64,000 bases of DNA from positions 729,102 through 793,101 of the forward strand of contig NZ_JABBXD010000001.1 of the NCBI RefSeq assembly GCF_014750655.1. The letters run 5' to 3'. The position numbers and the translations under genes are program-made. This stretch comes from Salinimonas profundi. GTDB taxonomy: Bacteria; Pseudomonadota; Gammaproteobacteria; Enterobacterales; Alteromonadaceae. Positions 55,452-64,000 of this stretch are shown here, piece after piece; within the stretch, counting starts at the first letter, position 1; each line of letters opens with the position of its first letter. The notes below the pieces were generated by a model. That model had not been told where the DNA came from, made no database searches, and saw only the letters and a program-made list of their open reading frames with translations.

Positions 55452-56570
55452 TTAAAAATATATACCCAGGCTAATGTTCAGACGGTGCGTTGTATCTTGC
55501 AAACCTCCCAGGTCGAGGGCGATTCCGGGACCTCCTGAAAACCACATATTCCGACCCTGGATGCTATCTACATACACAAACAACTTATCCCAGCCAAAAC
55601 TACAACCGTTTACCCACTGGGACGATGCCTTGTTGCTTTCAACGTCGCCTTCTACCCGGCTGTACTCTGTATAGCAGCTTAAATCTGAGAGCGTTTTAAA
55701 TTTGATTGGCACGCTGTATACCAGGTTTGCCATATAGCTTTGACCTTCGGCAGCCTGGAGAAACGGAAAATTGAATGACGATAAGGCGACCCGATCCCGC
55801 AATTGACCTTCTGGCGCTTCAAGATTGTAGTCAAAATCGATATATTGCAATTCAACCTTAACTGGCCCCTGAGTGTGTCGCATATGCAATGCATACGCTG
55901 TCATGTCACCATTTTCCAGTGTATCAAGGTTCAGGATATCACCGTATTGAAAAGACACGCCTAAATCGGTGGTTGCGCCTCGGAAAAAGTTAGCAGTGTA
56001 ATTAGCCCGAAGGTTAATCTGGCCGTCTTCTTTATTACGATATTCACCATCATCCGCGACATCAAACGTATAGCGACCAAACTCAGCCGGATCGTTATAT
56101 TCATCATTCAGAAAATAGCCAAAATGGAAATCCCAGTCTCCCCGGGTGTAATTGGTCGTTATACCGGCGTCATAGTCATCTTCAAAACCGAGGTAATAAT
56201 TTACAGAAAACCAAAAACTGTTTGATGCAAAAGGCAGAAGACCAAAAGGCACTTTTGTTATCCCGCCGGTGACACTAAGTTCCTCATCGAAGGTGTAAGT
56301 AAGATCGGCATAGCGAACCGTGTCAAAATCGACATTCTCGTACCAGCGATATTCTGCTTTATAGGAAAAATTGTCCAATTCACCGGATAAGTTAAGTCGC
56401 AAGGACTCAAACTCAAAGCCGTCTCTGATTTCCGACTCTTGCCAGTCAAGATGACCATAATTAACCCGAATATGGCCGCCCAAATCTACCGGTAGTTCAT
56501 CGGCAAAAGAAGACGACGCAGCCAATGCACCCGTAATGAGTACTGATAATCTGGTCAGTGTCTTTTTCAT
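55452..56570 (-). CDS. Outer-membrane porin, OprO/OprP-like
   Basis: A 372-residue beta-barrel protein: signal peptide (MKKTLTRLSVLITGALA to SFA), alternating strand pattern, aromatic girdle residues and a C-terminal Phe in ISLGIYF, as expected for barrel insertion. The start DLGGHIRVNYGHLDWQE resembles phosphate-selective (OprO/P) porins. The paired solute-binding gene follows after eight bases. Substrate selectivity is unknown. A LacI-type-looking inverted repeat lies upstream. Confidence 0.85.
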   Translation of the reverse strand: MKKTLTRLSVLITGALAASSSFADELPVDLGGHIRVNYGHLDWQESEIRDGFEFESLRLNLSGELDNFSYKAEYRWYENVDFDTVRYADLTYTFDEELSVTGGITKVPFGLLPFASNSFWFSVNYYLGFEDDYDAGITTNYTRGDWDFHFGYFLNDEYNDPAEFGRYTFDVADDGEYRNKEDGQINLRANYTANFFRGATTDLGVSFQYGDILNLDTLENGDMTAYALHMRHTQGPVKVELQYIDFDYNLEAPEGQLRDRVALSSFNFPFLQAAEGQSYMANLVYSVPIKFKTLSDLSCYTEYSRVEGDVESNKASSQWVNGCSFGWDKLFVYVDSIQGRNMWFSGGPGIALDLGGLQDTTHRLNISLGIYF

Positions 56571-56944
56571 TTATCAACCTTTTTATGAGAAGCCTGGATA
56601 GCTGCGAAGACGACCTGAGGAGCGTCTGTCCAGTTTTGGAAACCTGATCAGTGCATGTGCCTGACGGGTGCAGATTTAACAGGTAACCGATACCGTTACA
56701 GATTTAAGCCTTGTCCACTATCCTTGTTCATGTAAGAAATAGATTAAATACTCCCTAGCAAGTATTCGCAGCAGGCTAAAAAAGATCACTTCTTTCTCTT
56801 TATAACCAGCGCCTTATAACATTTTCTGTTGCGCGAAACTAAAATTAGGTGAGCGTGCTGCTATCGCTATAAATTGCTGGGATTTACGTTATCGCATTGG
56901 TATTCTATTGCAGATACAAAAGTCAGCATTTATAGGGAAATAAC
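56571..56944. other. Porin upstream region with an inverted repeat
   Basis: The 374-base divergent region contains the imperfect palindrome GTAACCGATACCGTTAC (56683-56699) flanked by a direct repeat CAGATTTAA (56671-56679 and 56699-56707). No small gene is apparent. Confidence 0.5.
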
Positions 56945-57193
56945 ATGAATCATGTATTGCACGTAACATATAAAAATCAGGTCTTGTCACTTAAACTTGC
57001 ATTCGTGCTTTTCCCCATCGTTATGCTGATGGCTGGACTAGCATTGGGCATGCTGTTCAGCAGTAATCTCACCTTCTCATCCCCTCTGTCTCTGGTATCA
57101 GTGATTGCACCCGGTGTCAGTGCGGTAATCGCACTTGGATACGGTTTCACTTATTATTTTAAAAAAATCGATCGCCTGACCCAAAAGCGCTGA
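56945..57193 (+). CDS. Hypothetical small inner-membrane protein
   Basis: An 82-residue protein with two hydrophobic helices (about 17-38 and 46-70) and a positively charged end (FKKIDRLTQKR). I recognise no family. The ribosome site is TATAGGGAAATAAC. It lies upstream of the YqiJ-YqiK unit by about 130 bases on the same strand, and a link is possible. Confidence 0.6.
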   Translation: MNHVLHVTYKNQVLSLKLAFVLFPIVMLMAGLALGMLFSSNLTFSSPLSLVSVIAPGVSAVIALGYGFTYYFKKIDRLTQKR

Positions 57194-57323
57194 ATGTCAA
57201 CGCCCGACCCAAAAGGATCTGACTGGTCCTGAAAACTGTCCTTTTGACAGTATTTTTTGGCATCGTTTTTAATCATTTTTGTGGTATAACGTTGGTCGAT
57301 AGTTTCATCAAGGACGGTGATGT

Positions 57324-57950
57324 ATGCCAGCTTTTATTCTTAGTGACACCAATCTGTGGTTTAGCGCTGCAATCGCGATTGTATTGGTCGTGTTTTTGAT
57401 TGAACTACTCGGCATGTTTTTGGGTGCCAGCATTTTGGGCGTCTTTGACGATGTTGAGGTAGTCAGCTCCCCGGACGCGGCTACCGGAAGTTCGTTGTCC
57501 GTACTATCCAACTGGCTTTGTCTGGATAAACTGCCCTTTATGATTTGGATGATCATATTTCTGACGTTTTTCGGCCTGTGTGGTCTGATGTTTAACGTCG
57601 TATCGCAAGCCATAATCTCATCGTCTCTGCCTGTCGCACTCTCTATTCCCCTTGCTTTTGCAATTGCGCTTCCTCTGACGGCACGATTCGGTCTTCGCCT
57701 GGCACGCCTGTTACCCAAAAATGAATCATCAGCATTATCTGCTGATGCGTTTGTGGGGGTAACAGCCTGTATTACGTCAGGTAAAGCTCAGCGCGACAAC
57801 CCTGCAGAAGCTAAATTCATAGATCAGCACCAACAGCCTCATTATGTGTTAGTTGAACCGATAGACGCGCAAGATATTTTTGTTCGTGGTGATAACGTGA
57901 TCCTGGTAGAAAAAGCCGAGGGTCGCTGGCTCGCCATGCGCTACCAATAG
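57324..57950 (+). CDS. yqiJ: YqiJ-like inner-membrane protein (OB-fold, DUF1449)
   Basis: A 208-residue protein with three or four membrane helices (about 10-32, 70-90, 100-122) and a C-terminal OB-like cytosolic domain (FVGVTACITSGKAQRDN, then YVLVEPIDAQDIFVRGDNVILV). Ribosome site AAGGAC is upstream of the ATG. It is directly followed by the flotillin gene. YqiJ-YqiK pairs are conserved in gammaproteobacteria and are like NfeD-flotillin pairs: the OB domain is thought to work with the flotillin scaffold in membrane microdomains. Confidence 0.9.
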   Translation: MPAFILSDTNLWFSAAIAIVLVVFLIELLGMFLGASILGVFDDVEVVSSPDAATGSSLSVLSNWLCLDKLPFMIWMIIFLTFFGLCGLMFNVVSQAIISSSLPVALSIPLAFAIALPLTARFGLRLARLLPKNESSALSADAFVGVTACITSGKAQRDNPAEAKFIDQHQQPHYVLVEPIDAQDIFVRGDNVILVEKAEGRWLAMRYQ

Positions 57951-57986
57951 ATCGGCTCTAGCCGCCAATTACCAAGGAAGTTTATA

Positions 57987-59768
57987 ATGGAAGCATCAGC
58001 AAACATGGGGAACCTCACCTCTATTCTGATTATCTGCGGCATCGTACTGGTCGCCTTAATGGCGATCGGGATTATCTTTGCCCGGCTCTATAAAAGAGCA
58101 ACAAAAGAGATAGCCTTTGTCAGAACCGGGCTGGGCGGTGAAAAAGTGATTAAGGATGGGGGCGCCATCGTCCTGCCTGTTGTGCACGAAACCATTCCCG
58201 TCAATATGAATACGCTTCGTATCGAGGTAGAAAAAACACAAAAAGATGCCCTGATCACCAAAGACAGAATGCGGGTTGATGTTAAAGCCGACTTTTATCT
58301 TCGGGTCGCCCCTAATGCCAGCGGCATTTCGATGGCTGCACAAACACTTGGAACGCGCACCACGCGGGCCGAGGAAGTGAAAAAACTGATGGAGTCCAAG
58401 TTTGTTGATGTACTGCGCGCTGTCGCAGCAGAGATGTCAATGACAGAGATGCACGAACAACGCGCCGATTTCGTCCAGAAGGTTCAACAAAGTGTTGCAA
58501 ACGATCTGGAGAAAAATGGATTGGAGCTGGAATCGGTGAGTCTCACAGGTTTTGACCAGACCGACCTTGAATTTTTCAATGAAAATAATGCGTTCGACGC
58601 AGAAGGTCGCGCTCGTCTTGCCAAGATTATTGAGCAAAAGCGTAAAGAGACGAATGATATTCAGCAGGAAAACAGGATCCAGATTGAAACCCGAAACCTG
58701 GAAGCTGAAAAGCAATCACTTACCATTAAGCAGGATGAGGAAGAAGCCAGATTAATGCAGGAGCAGGCCCTGGCGTTTAAACGTCAGGAGCAAAAAGCTG
58801 AAATAGCCAAACAGCGCGAGCAAAAAGAGCGGGAGGAGCGTGAAGCCGCCATTGCCAAAGAACGCGCCATTGAAGCAGCAGAAATCGAAAAATCCCGTGA
58901 GCTTGAGACACAGGAAATTGCTAAACGAAAAGCGTTAGAGCAAGCGCGTATCCTGCAGCAACAGGAAGTAGAAGTAGCACAACAGGTTAAGCAGATTGCA
59001 GTAGCCAATAAGTCTGAAGAAGAGTCGGCGGCGCGGGCTAAGGCAGCAGAAGCAGAAAAAGCCAAGGTGGAAAAAGAAGAGGCAGTAATATCGGCAAAGC
59101 AAATCGCCGAGGCAAACCGACGCAAAGAAATTGAAGTTATCGATGCCCGTAAAGAAGCAGAGCGAGAAGCAGTAAGTATAACCGTTGAAGCTGCGGCGAA
59201 AAAAGAGGCCGCTACGAATACTGCTGAAGCTATTCTAACCGAATCCAAAGCTAACGCTGATGCGAAAATCATGCAGGCGGAAGCAGATGAAAAAGTACTG
59301 GCTGTTGAAGCGGCAGGTAAGCAGGCGTTGTATGAAGCCGAAAACACACTTAAAAATGAACAAATTGAATTACAAAAATCAATGGCTATTCTGAAGGTAT
59401 TACCAGAAATCATCGCCAGTGCAGTTAAACCTCTGGAAAACATAGAGGGCATTAAGATATTACAGGGGTACAACGGCGCAGGCGCAGTACAAAATACTGC
59501 AACAGGAAACACTGATGGTGGCTCAATGGCAGATCAGGTGACCCAGGCAGCCTTAAATTACCGGGCTAATGCGCCGGTTGTAGATGCCCTGTTAAAAGAA
59601 GTGGGGCTGGTAGACAGCGAATCAGGCACATTGAGTGATCTGATAAGAGGTAACAGTCAAATTCTGGCAACGCATACGGCAGCGGCGACCAGGAATGTAG
59701 CGTCTGCACCTGTTAATCAGTCCACAAATGGTGTCGGCGAATCGCCCTCCTCTCCCACCTCTGATTAA
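57987..59768 (+). CDS. yqiK: Flotillin family protein, YqiK type
   Basis: A 593-residue membrane scaffold. One N-terminal membrane helix (about 10-32) is followed by the SPFH/band-7 domain (about 40-220) and a long Glu/Lys/Ala-rich coiled coil (about 210-470), then a Gly/Ala-rich tail. The ATG has AAGGAAG upstream. Flotillins form oligomers in lipid microdomains and affect motility, envelope stress and protein sorting. It is the partner of the YqiJ-like gene just upstream; a hairpin follows the stop at 59782-59809. Confidence 0.94.
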   Translation: MEASANMGNLTSILIICGIVLVALMAIGIIFARLYKRATKEIAFVRTGLGGEKVIKDGGAIVLPVVHETIPVNMNTLRIEVEKTQKDALITKDRMRVDVKADFYLRVAPNASGISMAAQTLGTRTTRAEEVKKLMESKFVDVLRAVAAEMSMTEMHEQRADFVQKVQQSVANDLEKNGLELESVSLTGFDQTDLEFFNENNAFDAEGRARLAKIIEQKRKETNDIQQENRIQIETRNLEAEKQSLTIKQDEEEARLMQEQALAFKRQEQKAEIAKQREQKEREEREAAIAKERAIEAAEIEKSRELETQEIAKRKALEQARILQQQEVEVAQQVKQIAVANKSEEESAARAKAAEAEKAKVEKEEAVISAKQIAEANRRKEIEVIDARKEAEREAVSITVEAAAKKEAATNTAEAILTESKANADAKIMQAEADEKVLAVEAAGKQALYEAENTLKNEQIELQKSMAILKVLPEIIASAVKPLENIEGIKILQGYNGAGAVQNTATGNTDGGSMADQVTQAALNYRANAPVVDALLKEVGLVDSESGTLSDLIRGNSQILATHTAAATRNVASAPVNQSTNGVGESPSSPTSD

Positions 59769-59781
59769 TGGTATAAAGACC

Positions 59782-59820
59782 TGGCAGCTGTTGCTTATAG
59801 CAGCTGCCAAATTTCTCTTT
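59782..59820 (+). terminator. Intrinsic terminator after flotillin
   Basis: TGGCAGCTG (59782-59790) and CAGCTGCCA (59801-59809) with a ten-base loop, followed by the T-rich AATTTCTCTTT. Confidence 0.7.
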
Positions 59821-60018
59821 GATTTTTCCTGGCCAACAAAAGAACTATCCCCGCTTTATAGCCACCGGGCAAAGTCATCTTTATTATCAATTAGCAGATA
59901 ATAGTAAGTATCCGGGGCTGCGTTGCCGTGTCACTTTTAAACACACGCATAGCGGGTAATTCACAAATGCAACTGATATGATGTCGAATAAGACGCTTAT
60001 CGTTAACAGGTGTTCGAC

Positions 60019-60492
60019 ATGCAGACAGTCAGTATTTTTGTCGACGTACAAAATGTGTATTACACCACGCGTTCTGCCTTTAAGCAGAACTTTGATTACA
60101 ATGCATTCTGGGCGCAGGCTACACGGGACAGAACACTCATAAACGCGTTTGCTTATGCCATAGAGCGTAATGATGAAAAGCAGAAACAATTCCAGAACAT
60201 CCTCCGGGCTATCGGTTTTGATGTAAAACTAAAGCCTTTTATTCAACGTTCAGATGGCTCAGCAAAGGGCGACTGGGACGTTGGGATCACGATTGATGTG
60301 ATGGAAGCCGCTCCTAAAAGTGATGTCATTGTATTGGTATCAGGGGATGGGGATTTTGGGATATTGGCAGAAAAGGTACGCAAAAAATACCACTGCCATG
60401 TAGAAGTATATGGTGTAGAGGCACTGAGTGCATCTAATCTAATGCTATCTGCTAGTGCTTTTTACCCTATTGAAAATTCACTCTTGTTATAG
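60019..60492 (+). CDS. NYN-domain (LabA/DUF88) protein
   Basis: About 157 residues from the ATG at 60019, with AGG nine bases upstream; an upstream GTG adds three residues. Motifs: VSIFVDVQNVYY, KGDWDVGITIDVMEAA and VLVSGDGDFGILAEKVRK, ending with ALSASNLML. The conserved Asp residues fit a metal-dependent PIN-like RNase. Family members act in RNA processing, cell-envelope regulation or circadian control in different bacteria. It stands alone on the plus strand. Confidence 0.9.
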   Translation: MQTVSIFVDVQNVYYTTRSAFKQNFDYNAFWAQATRDRTLINAFAYAIERNDEKQKQFQNILRAIGFDVKLKPFIQRSDGSAKGDWDVGITIDVMEAAPKSDVIVLVSGDGDFGILAEKVRKKYHCHVEVYGVEALSASNLMLSASAFYPIENSLLL

Positions 60493-60639
60493 AGTCTCAT
60501 ATCTTGCTGATCATTTTTAAAGTCTAGTTTACTACGATGTGTCCTTTTGCATTGATGCTTAAGCTTTCTTTCCTTTCCCTACCCTGCAGCACGTTTTATC
60601 TGTCACGCTCGCATCCAGGTTGCAACTCCCATTGTTGAT

Positions 60640-60655
60640 ATTTTGTAAACAAAAT
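60640..60655. promoter_or_regulatory. Palindromic candidate operator before the GH43 gene
   Basis: ATTTTGT-AA-ACAAAAT has seven-base perfect arms. It lies between a possible -35 TTGATA (60635-60640) and the TATATA-like -10 near 60659-60664, a common repressor position. Confidence 0.45.
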
Positions 60656-60707
60656 GTTTATATAACCAACCCATAAATAATACAATATTATTAAAGGTCA
60701 CCCGTTT

Positions 60708-62120
60708 ATGAAAATAAAATCCAGATATTCTCTTTTTTTACTCTGTTTGGGAATGAACACTGTTTCGGCTTACGCAATCGACAATGGCGTCTATACGATA
60801 AACTCGCGTGCCACAGGCAAGCCTATTGAAGTTGGAGCTGCAGAGCTCACTGACGGCGCAAACATAATTCAATGGGCAAATACTAACCACGATACACAGC
60901 GGTGGCTTATAACAGAGCAAAATAATGGGTATTATAGTGTAATAAACCTAAACTCAGGCAAAGCATTGGAAGTGTTTGAGTGGTCTGAGGCGAATGGTGG
61001 CAATGTTGTCCAATACGAGTATATCGGCGGAGAATCTCAGCTTTGGGCAATTGAGAATACAAGCGATGGCTATGTCAGGTTCATAAACCAAAATAGCAAC
61101 AAAGCGCTAGATCTGGTTAATGGCGATTCTTCTAACGGCACAAATGTCATTCAGTGGGACTATACGGGTAGCCGAAACCAGCAATGGCAGCTGACTAAAC
61201 TGGCCAATGTCGAAACTACACCCTGGGATCCCTCCACTACCAATGGAGCAGCCAATCATTGGCCACTTTCAGGTAGCCTGGTTACGCACGATCCGACTAT
61301 AGCGAACGAGAATGGAACATGGTGGATATTTCAAACAGGACCCGGAATAGCCGGTAAATCATCATCTGACGGTATTAACTGGAACGACGCGCCAGCGATT
61401 TTTCCAAACGGACTGAGTTGGTGGCAAAACTATGTACCTGACCACGATGGAAGTGATGTATGGGCGCCTGATATAAAGCCTTACAATGGCCGCACCTGGA
61501 TGTACTACAGTATTTCAACATTTGGCTCAAGAACGTCCGTTATTGGACTGACCTCAGCAAGCAGTATCGCGGCAGGAGACTGGCGTGATGATGGTGTGGT
61601 AATCAATACCGTCAATTCAAATAATTATAATGCCATTGATCCGGATCTGATTAAAGCGGAGGATGGCAGTCCCTGGCTTGTGCTTGGCTCTTGGAATTCT
61701 GGTATCAAACTGACCCGCATCAATCCAATGTCAATGAAGCCTATGGGTGAATTGTATTCTATCGCAAGTCAGTCTGGCGGAAGCATCGAAGCTCCGACTA
61801 TAATTTATCGCCAAGGCTATTATTATCTATTTGTATCTCTTGGTAAATGTTGTGAAGGCGTTGATAGCACCTACCGGATTGCCTACGGCCGGGCTACCGA
61901 TATTCGCGGCCCATATTTAGACAAAAATGGTAATGACATGATGAATGGGGGCGGCACCATTCTTGATGCGGGCAACAGTCGCTGGATCGGACCAGGTGGT
62001 CAGGATATTTTAAATACAGATGTAATGGTCCGTCATGCTTATGATGCGAGTGATGATGGTACGCCTAAATTACTTATCAGCACGTTGAACTGGGATAGTA
62101 ATGGCTGGCCCCGTTTTTAA
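60708..62120 (+). CDS. Secreted GH43 glycosidase with ricin-type lectin domain, arabinanase-like
   Basis: A 470-residue secreted enzyme: signal peptide (about 1-23), a ricin B-like carbohydrate-binding domain (about 25-165, with repeated N-I-Q-W and Q-x-W units) and a five-bladed GH43 domain (about 185-470). Likely catalytic residues are base Asp195 (HDPTI), pKa-modulating Asp311 (IDPDL) and acid Glu361 (SIEAPT). The closest known activity is endo-1,5-alpha-arabinanase. It stands alone, without sugar-transport genes, but a palindrome overlaps its promoter. Confidence 0.9.
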   Translation: MKIKSRYSLFLLCLGMNTVSAYAIDNGVYTINSRATGKPIEVGAAELTDGANIIQWANTNHDTQRWLITEQNNGYYSVINLNSGKALEVFEWSEANGGNVVQYEYIGGESQLWAIENTSDGYVRFINQNSNKALDLVNGDSSNGTNVIQWDYTGSRNQQWQLTKLANVETTPWDPSTTNGAANHWPLSGSLVTHDPTIANENGTWWIFQTGPGIAGKSSSDGINWNDAPAIFPNGLSWWQNYVPDHDGSDVWAPDIKPYNGRTWMYYSISTFGSRTSVIGLTSASSIAAGDWRDDGVVINTVNSNNYNAIDPDLIKAEDGSPWLVLGSWNSGIKLTRINPMSMKPMGELYSIASQSGGSIEAPTIIYRQGYYYLFVSLGKCCEGVDSTYRIAYGRATDIRGPYLDKNGNDMMNGGGTILDAGNSRWIGPGGQDILNTDVMVRHAYDASDDGTPKLLISTLNWDSNGWPRF

Positions 62121-62498
62121 CCGTTCACTATTTCTATTGTAAACCTAAAAATAGCTTGCGCCTGAACTTCTTTACTAATAGTCAGGTTCAAGGCGCCAAG
62201 CTAAGATTTAATGCCGCAATGATCTTCATGCGCTTACCCACCCATCGTAGCTCACACAATCACGCTCAACTTCGAGCTTATTTTATGCATTTGAGAATAA
62301 AACCATGCTGAGTTCTTCTACCGGCTTTTCTGCTCCCTATCAACTTCACTTTTAGAACATCCAGTTCGGTTTAATTATTAAGGCACAAGTGCTACGCCTC
62401 TTTGTTGTACTGCTATTCAATGTGGATGAGCTAAAACGTCTAAACACAACAGTATTTTACACACAGCCAGCAGAACCGGGTTGATATGACTATCTGCA
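62121..62498. other. Intergenic region after the GH43 gene
   Basis: A 378-base AT-rich gap between convergent genes. A bulged inverted repeat (AGCTTGCGCCTGAAC with GGTTCAAGGCGCCAAGCT, about 62153-62204) could end the GH43 transcript, although no T-run follows. No gene seen. Confidence 0.45.
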
Positions 62499-63053
62499 TT
62501 ACCAGGTCAGGTCATCAGGTATCTGGTAGTCTGCATACCAGTCATCCTGCTCGTCGCCTGCCTCTGATTGTGACTGATCCAGAGCATCAGCCCGGTGTAT
62601 CACAGACGCTTCATCGCGTTCCGCAATTTTATCAGCCACCGGCATAGGTACCAGATGGTATTCTTCATCCAACCTGACTACCGCCAATCGACCTTTCGTC
62701 ACCTGAACACGCACATCCTCAGATACATGCATGCGTTTCACGACGTTGTCATCAGTGAAATTAAGCACAACCTCATCCTTGCCTTTAGATTGTGAATTAA
62801 TCGTGATGAGCTGACGAACCTGCGCCGCAATTGAACGCTCCTCGCGTGCCTTTTGCTGTTGCTCGTTGAGCGCACGATCTCGAGCCTTTTTCTCTTCGAT
62901 TGCCTGCTGCGCAGCCTGTTTACTTTCATCCTCTGTCTGCTGCTTGCTTTTGTTCTTTATCTTTTGCTTTTTGCGCTTTTCCTGACGCGCCTGGCGAGCG
63001 GCGGACTTATCCGCCAGCCCCGCTTTGAGTAATTGGTCCTGAAGTGATGCCAC
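62499..63053 (-). CDS. DUF2058 family protein (YaiL-like)
   Basis: A 184-residue protein. The start MASLQDQLLKAGLADKSAA is the family signature. A highly charged Lys/Gln-rich coiled region follows (about 18-80), then a compact domain with VLNFTDDNVVKRMHVSEDVR and a C-terminal DWYADYQIPDDLTW. It is widespread in gammaproteobacteria and described only as nucleoprotein or polynucleotide-associated. It lies 11 bases downstream of topA on the same strand. Confidence 0.92.
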   Translation of the reverse strand: MASLQDQLLKAGLADKSAARQARQEKRKKQKIKNKSKQQTEDESKQAAQQAIEEKKARDRALNEQQQKAREERSIAAQVRQLITINSQSKGKDEVVLNFTDDNVVKRMHVSEDVRVQVTKGRLAVVRLDEEYHLVPMPVADKIAERDEASVIHRADALDQSQSEAGDEQDDWYADYQIPDDLTW

Positions 63054-63064
63054 AGGAATACTCC

Positions 63065-64000
63065 TTACTTTGATTTTTTACGGGTATCTTTTGCGGCCCA
63101 TTTGCCGTTTTCATACCACGCTGACCAACCCGATGCCTTACCATTCTCATTTTCTGACATGACATACTGTTGCTTTGTCTTTCGACTGAACCGGACGACT
63201 GTTGGGTTACCATCCGGGTCCTGTTGTGGTGCGTCCGCCAGATAATAAAACTTCGGCGAAATTCGGTCCCGGAAACGGGCCAGTTCTTCTACTTTCGGAG
63301 CCCGGGTTTCCCTGGATTTGGGAAAGTTATGGGCGGCTAAGAAGATACCGGAGGCACCATCCCTGAGCACAAAGTGCGCATCACTTTTTTCACAGGGAAG
63401 TTCAGGCAAATCAACAGGATCTTCCTTCGGTGGCGCCGGCTCGCCATTACGTAACAACTTACGGGTGTTTTTACACTCGTCGTTTGTACAGCCAAAGTAT
63501 TTACCAAAACGGCCATTCTTCAGCTCCATATCGCTGCCACACTTATCGCACTCGATAATAGGACCGTCATAGCCTTTTATTTTGAATGTACCTGACTCAA
63601 TGTACGTGCCGTGGCACGTCGGCGCATTACCACATACATGGAGTTTACGGGTTTCATCCACCAGGTAACTGTCCATTGCGGTTCCGCACACCTGACACCG
63701 CCGCTTCGCGCGCAGCGCTTCAGTTTCCATTTCCTCATCATCGTCCACTTTCACTACTTCATCACCCGGCGTCAGGTTGATGGTGTTGGTGCAGCGTTCT
63801 TTCGGTGGGAGGTTATAACCTGAGCAGCCAAGAAACACGCCGGTGCTGGCAGTACGAACATTCATTTCGCGGCCACATTTATCGCAACTGATGCCGGCTG
63901 GAATCGCCTGATTCAGGCGCATCCCGCCTTCTTCGGTATCTTTTTCCGCCGTGAGTAATTTGTTGTAAAAGTCAGCGTAGAAATCGTTTAACACCTGCTT
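63065..64000 (-). CDS. topA: DNA topoisomerase I, C-terminal part (cut by window edge)
   Basis: Only the last 312 residues are in the window; the frame runs off the end, and the catalytic domain lies beyond. What is seen is the end of the topoisomerase core ([19 protein letters not shown]) and the C-terminal DNA-binding zinc ribbons: CDKCGREM with a later C-x-C pair, [10 protein letters not shown] and [20 protein letters not shown] last domain without cysteine clusters ([25 protein letters not shown]) follows, as in E. coli TopA. TopA relaxes negative supercoils and suppresses R-loops. Confidence 0.93.
   Translation of the reverse strand, partial: KQVLNDFYADFYNKLLTAEKDTEEGGMRLNQAIPAGISCDKCGREMNVRTASTGVFLGCSGYNLPPKERCTNTINLTPGDEVVKVDDDEEMETEALRAKRRCQVCGTAMDSYLVDETRKLHVCGNAPTCHGTYIESGTFKIKGYDGPIIECDKCGSDMELKNGRFGKYFGCTNDECKNTRKLLRNGEPAPPKEDPVDLPELPCEKSDAHFVLRDGASGIFLAAHNFPKSRETRAPKVEELARFRDRISPKFYYLADAPQQDPDGNPTVVRFSRKTKQQYVMSENENGKASGWSAWYENGKWAAKDTRKKSK

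Noticed and set aside
58784-59512. 242-codon open frame antisense to flotillin
   Set aside because: Its Ala/Ser-rich repeats mirror the Glu/Lys/Ala coiled coil on the plus strand; no independent features.
60708-62120. Truncation of the GH43 enzyme
   Set aside because: The chain ends soon after the last expected blade (LLISTLNWDSNGWPRF), and all three catalytic acids are present, so it looks complete.
1-64000. CRISPR array, prophage or insertion sequence
   Set aside because: I looked for spaced repeats, integrase or transposase patterns and terminal repeats and saw none.

Overview
The window looks like chromosomal DNA of a marine gammaproteobacterium of the Alteromonadales, probably near Alteromonas or Salinimonas. 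The basis is gene order (yceD-rpmF-plsX-fabHDG-acpP-fabF-pabC-mltG-tmk-holB-tatD; rne beside rluC), the family types present, and a gammaproteobacterial LexA box. The genus is inference. I see no IS element, prophage, CRISPR array or rRNA.

Layout. 0-3.1 kb: a PepSY/ferredoxin/flavin reductase fusion followed by CopC- and CopD-type copper genes. 3.1-10.5 kb: signalling genes, namely a hybrid histidine kinase, a Cache chemoreceptor, an orphan solute-binding protein and a PAS-GGDEF diguanylate cyclase. 10.7-18 kb: CreA, a secreted lipase with its foldase, a dienelactone hydrolase, RluF, tRNA-Tyr, an RbgA/YlqF GTPase and a SpoU methyltransferase. 18-20.2 kb: a two-gene kynurenine unit, a lipoprotein hydrolase plus KynU. 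20.2-30.3 kb: accessory genes, including a secreted ADP-ribosylglycohydrolase, a double-glycine-leader peptide with a small membrane protein beside it, an MscS channel, an M28 peptidase, a PKD lipoprotein, an MFS transporter and a DUF3313 lipoprotein. 31-34.5 kb: a LexA-boxed SulA-like gene, a YchJ-like protein, an NAD(P)-binding protein, a PNPOx-like protein and TatD. 34.5-46.5 kb: the fatty-acid/phospholipid and DNA-replication housekeeping cluster on the minus strand, then YceF, a HAD phosphatase and RluC. 47-50.4 kb: RNase E. 50.4-62.1 kb: a CHK-type kinase, a LysR regulator, a 1.2-kb stretch with no convincing gene, YaiI, a GNAT enzyme, a solute-binding protein plus porin pair, YqiJ/flotillin, a NYN protein and a secreted arabinanase-like GH43 enzyme. 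62.5-64 kb: a DUF2058 protein and the C-terminal part of DNA topoisomerase I, cut by the window edge.

Main observations. (1) A well-formed cyclic di-GMP-I (GEMM) riboswitch with its own promoter lies upstream of the PKD-domain lipoprotein, in the same window as a GGDEF enzyme with an intact I-site. (2) A bacteriocin-like peptide with a GG leader is followed by a perfect hairpin and a three-helix candidate immunity protein; no exporter is visible. (3) A SulA-like gene has a perfect CTGT-N8-ACAG LexA box next to its start codon. (4) A short open frame with a strong Shine-Dalgarno sequence precedes rne. (5) An intrinsic terminator is built into the overlapping 3' ends of two convergent genes.
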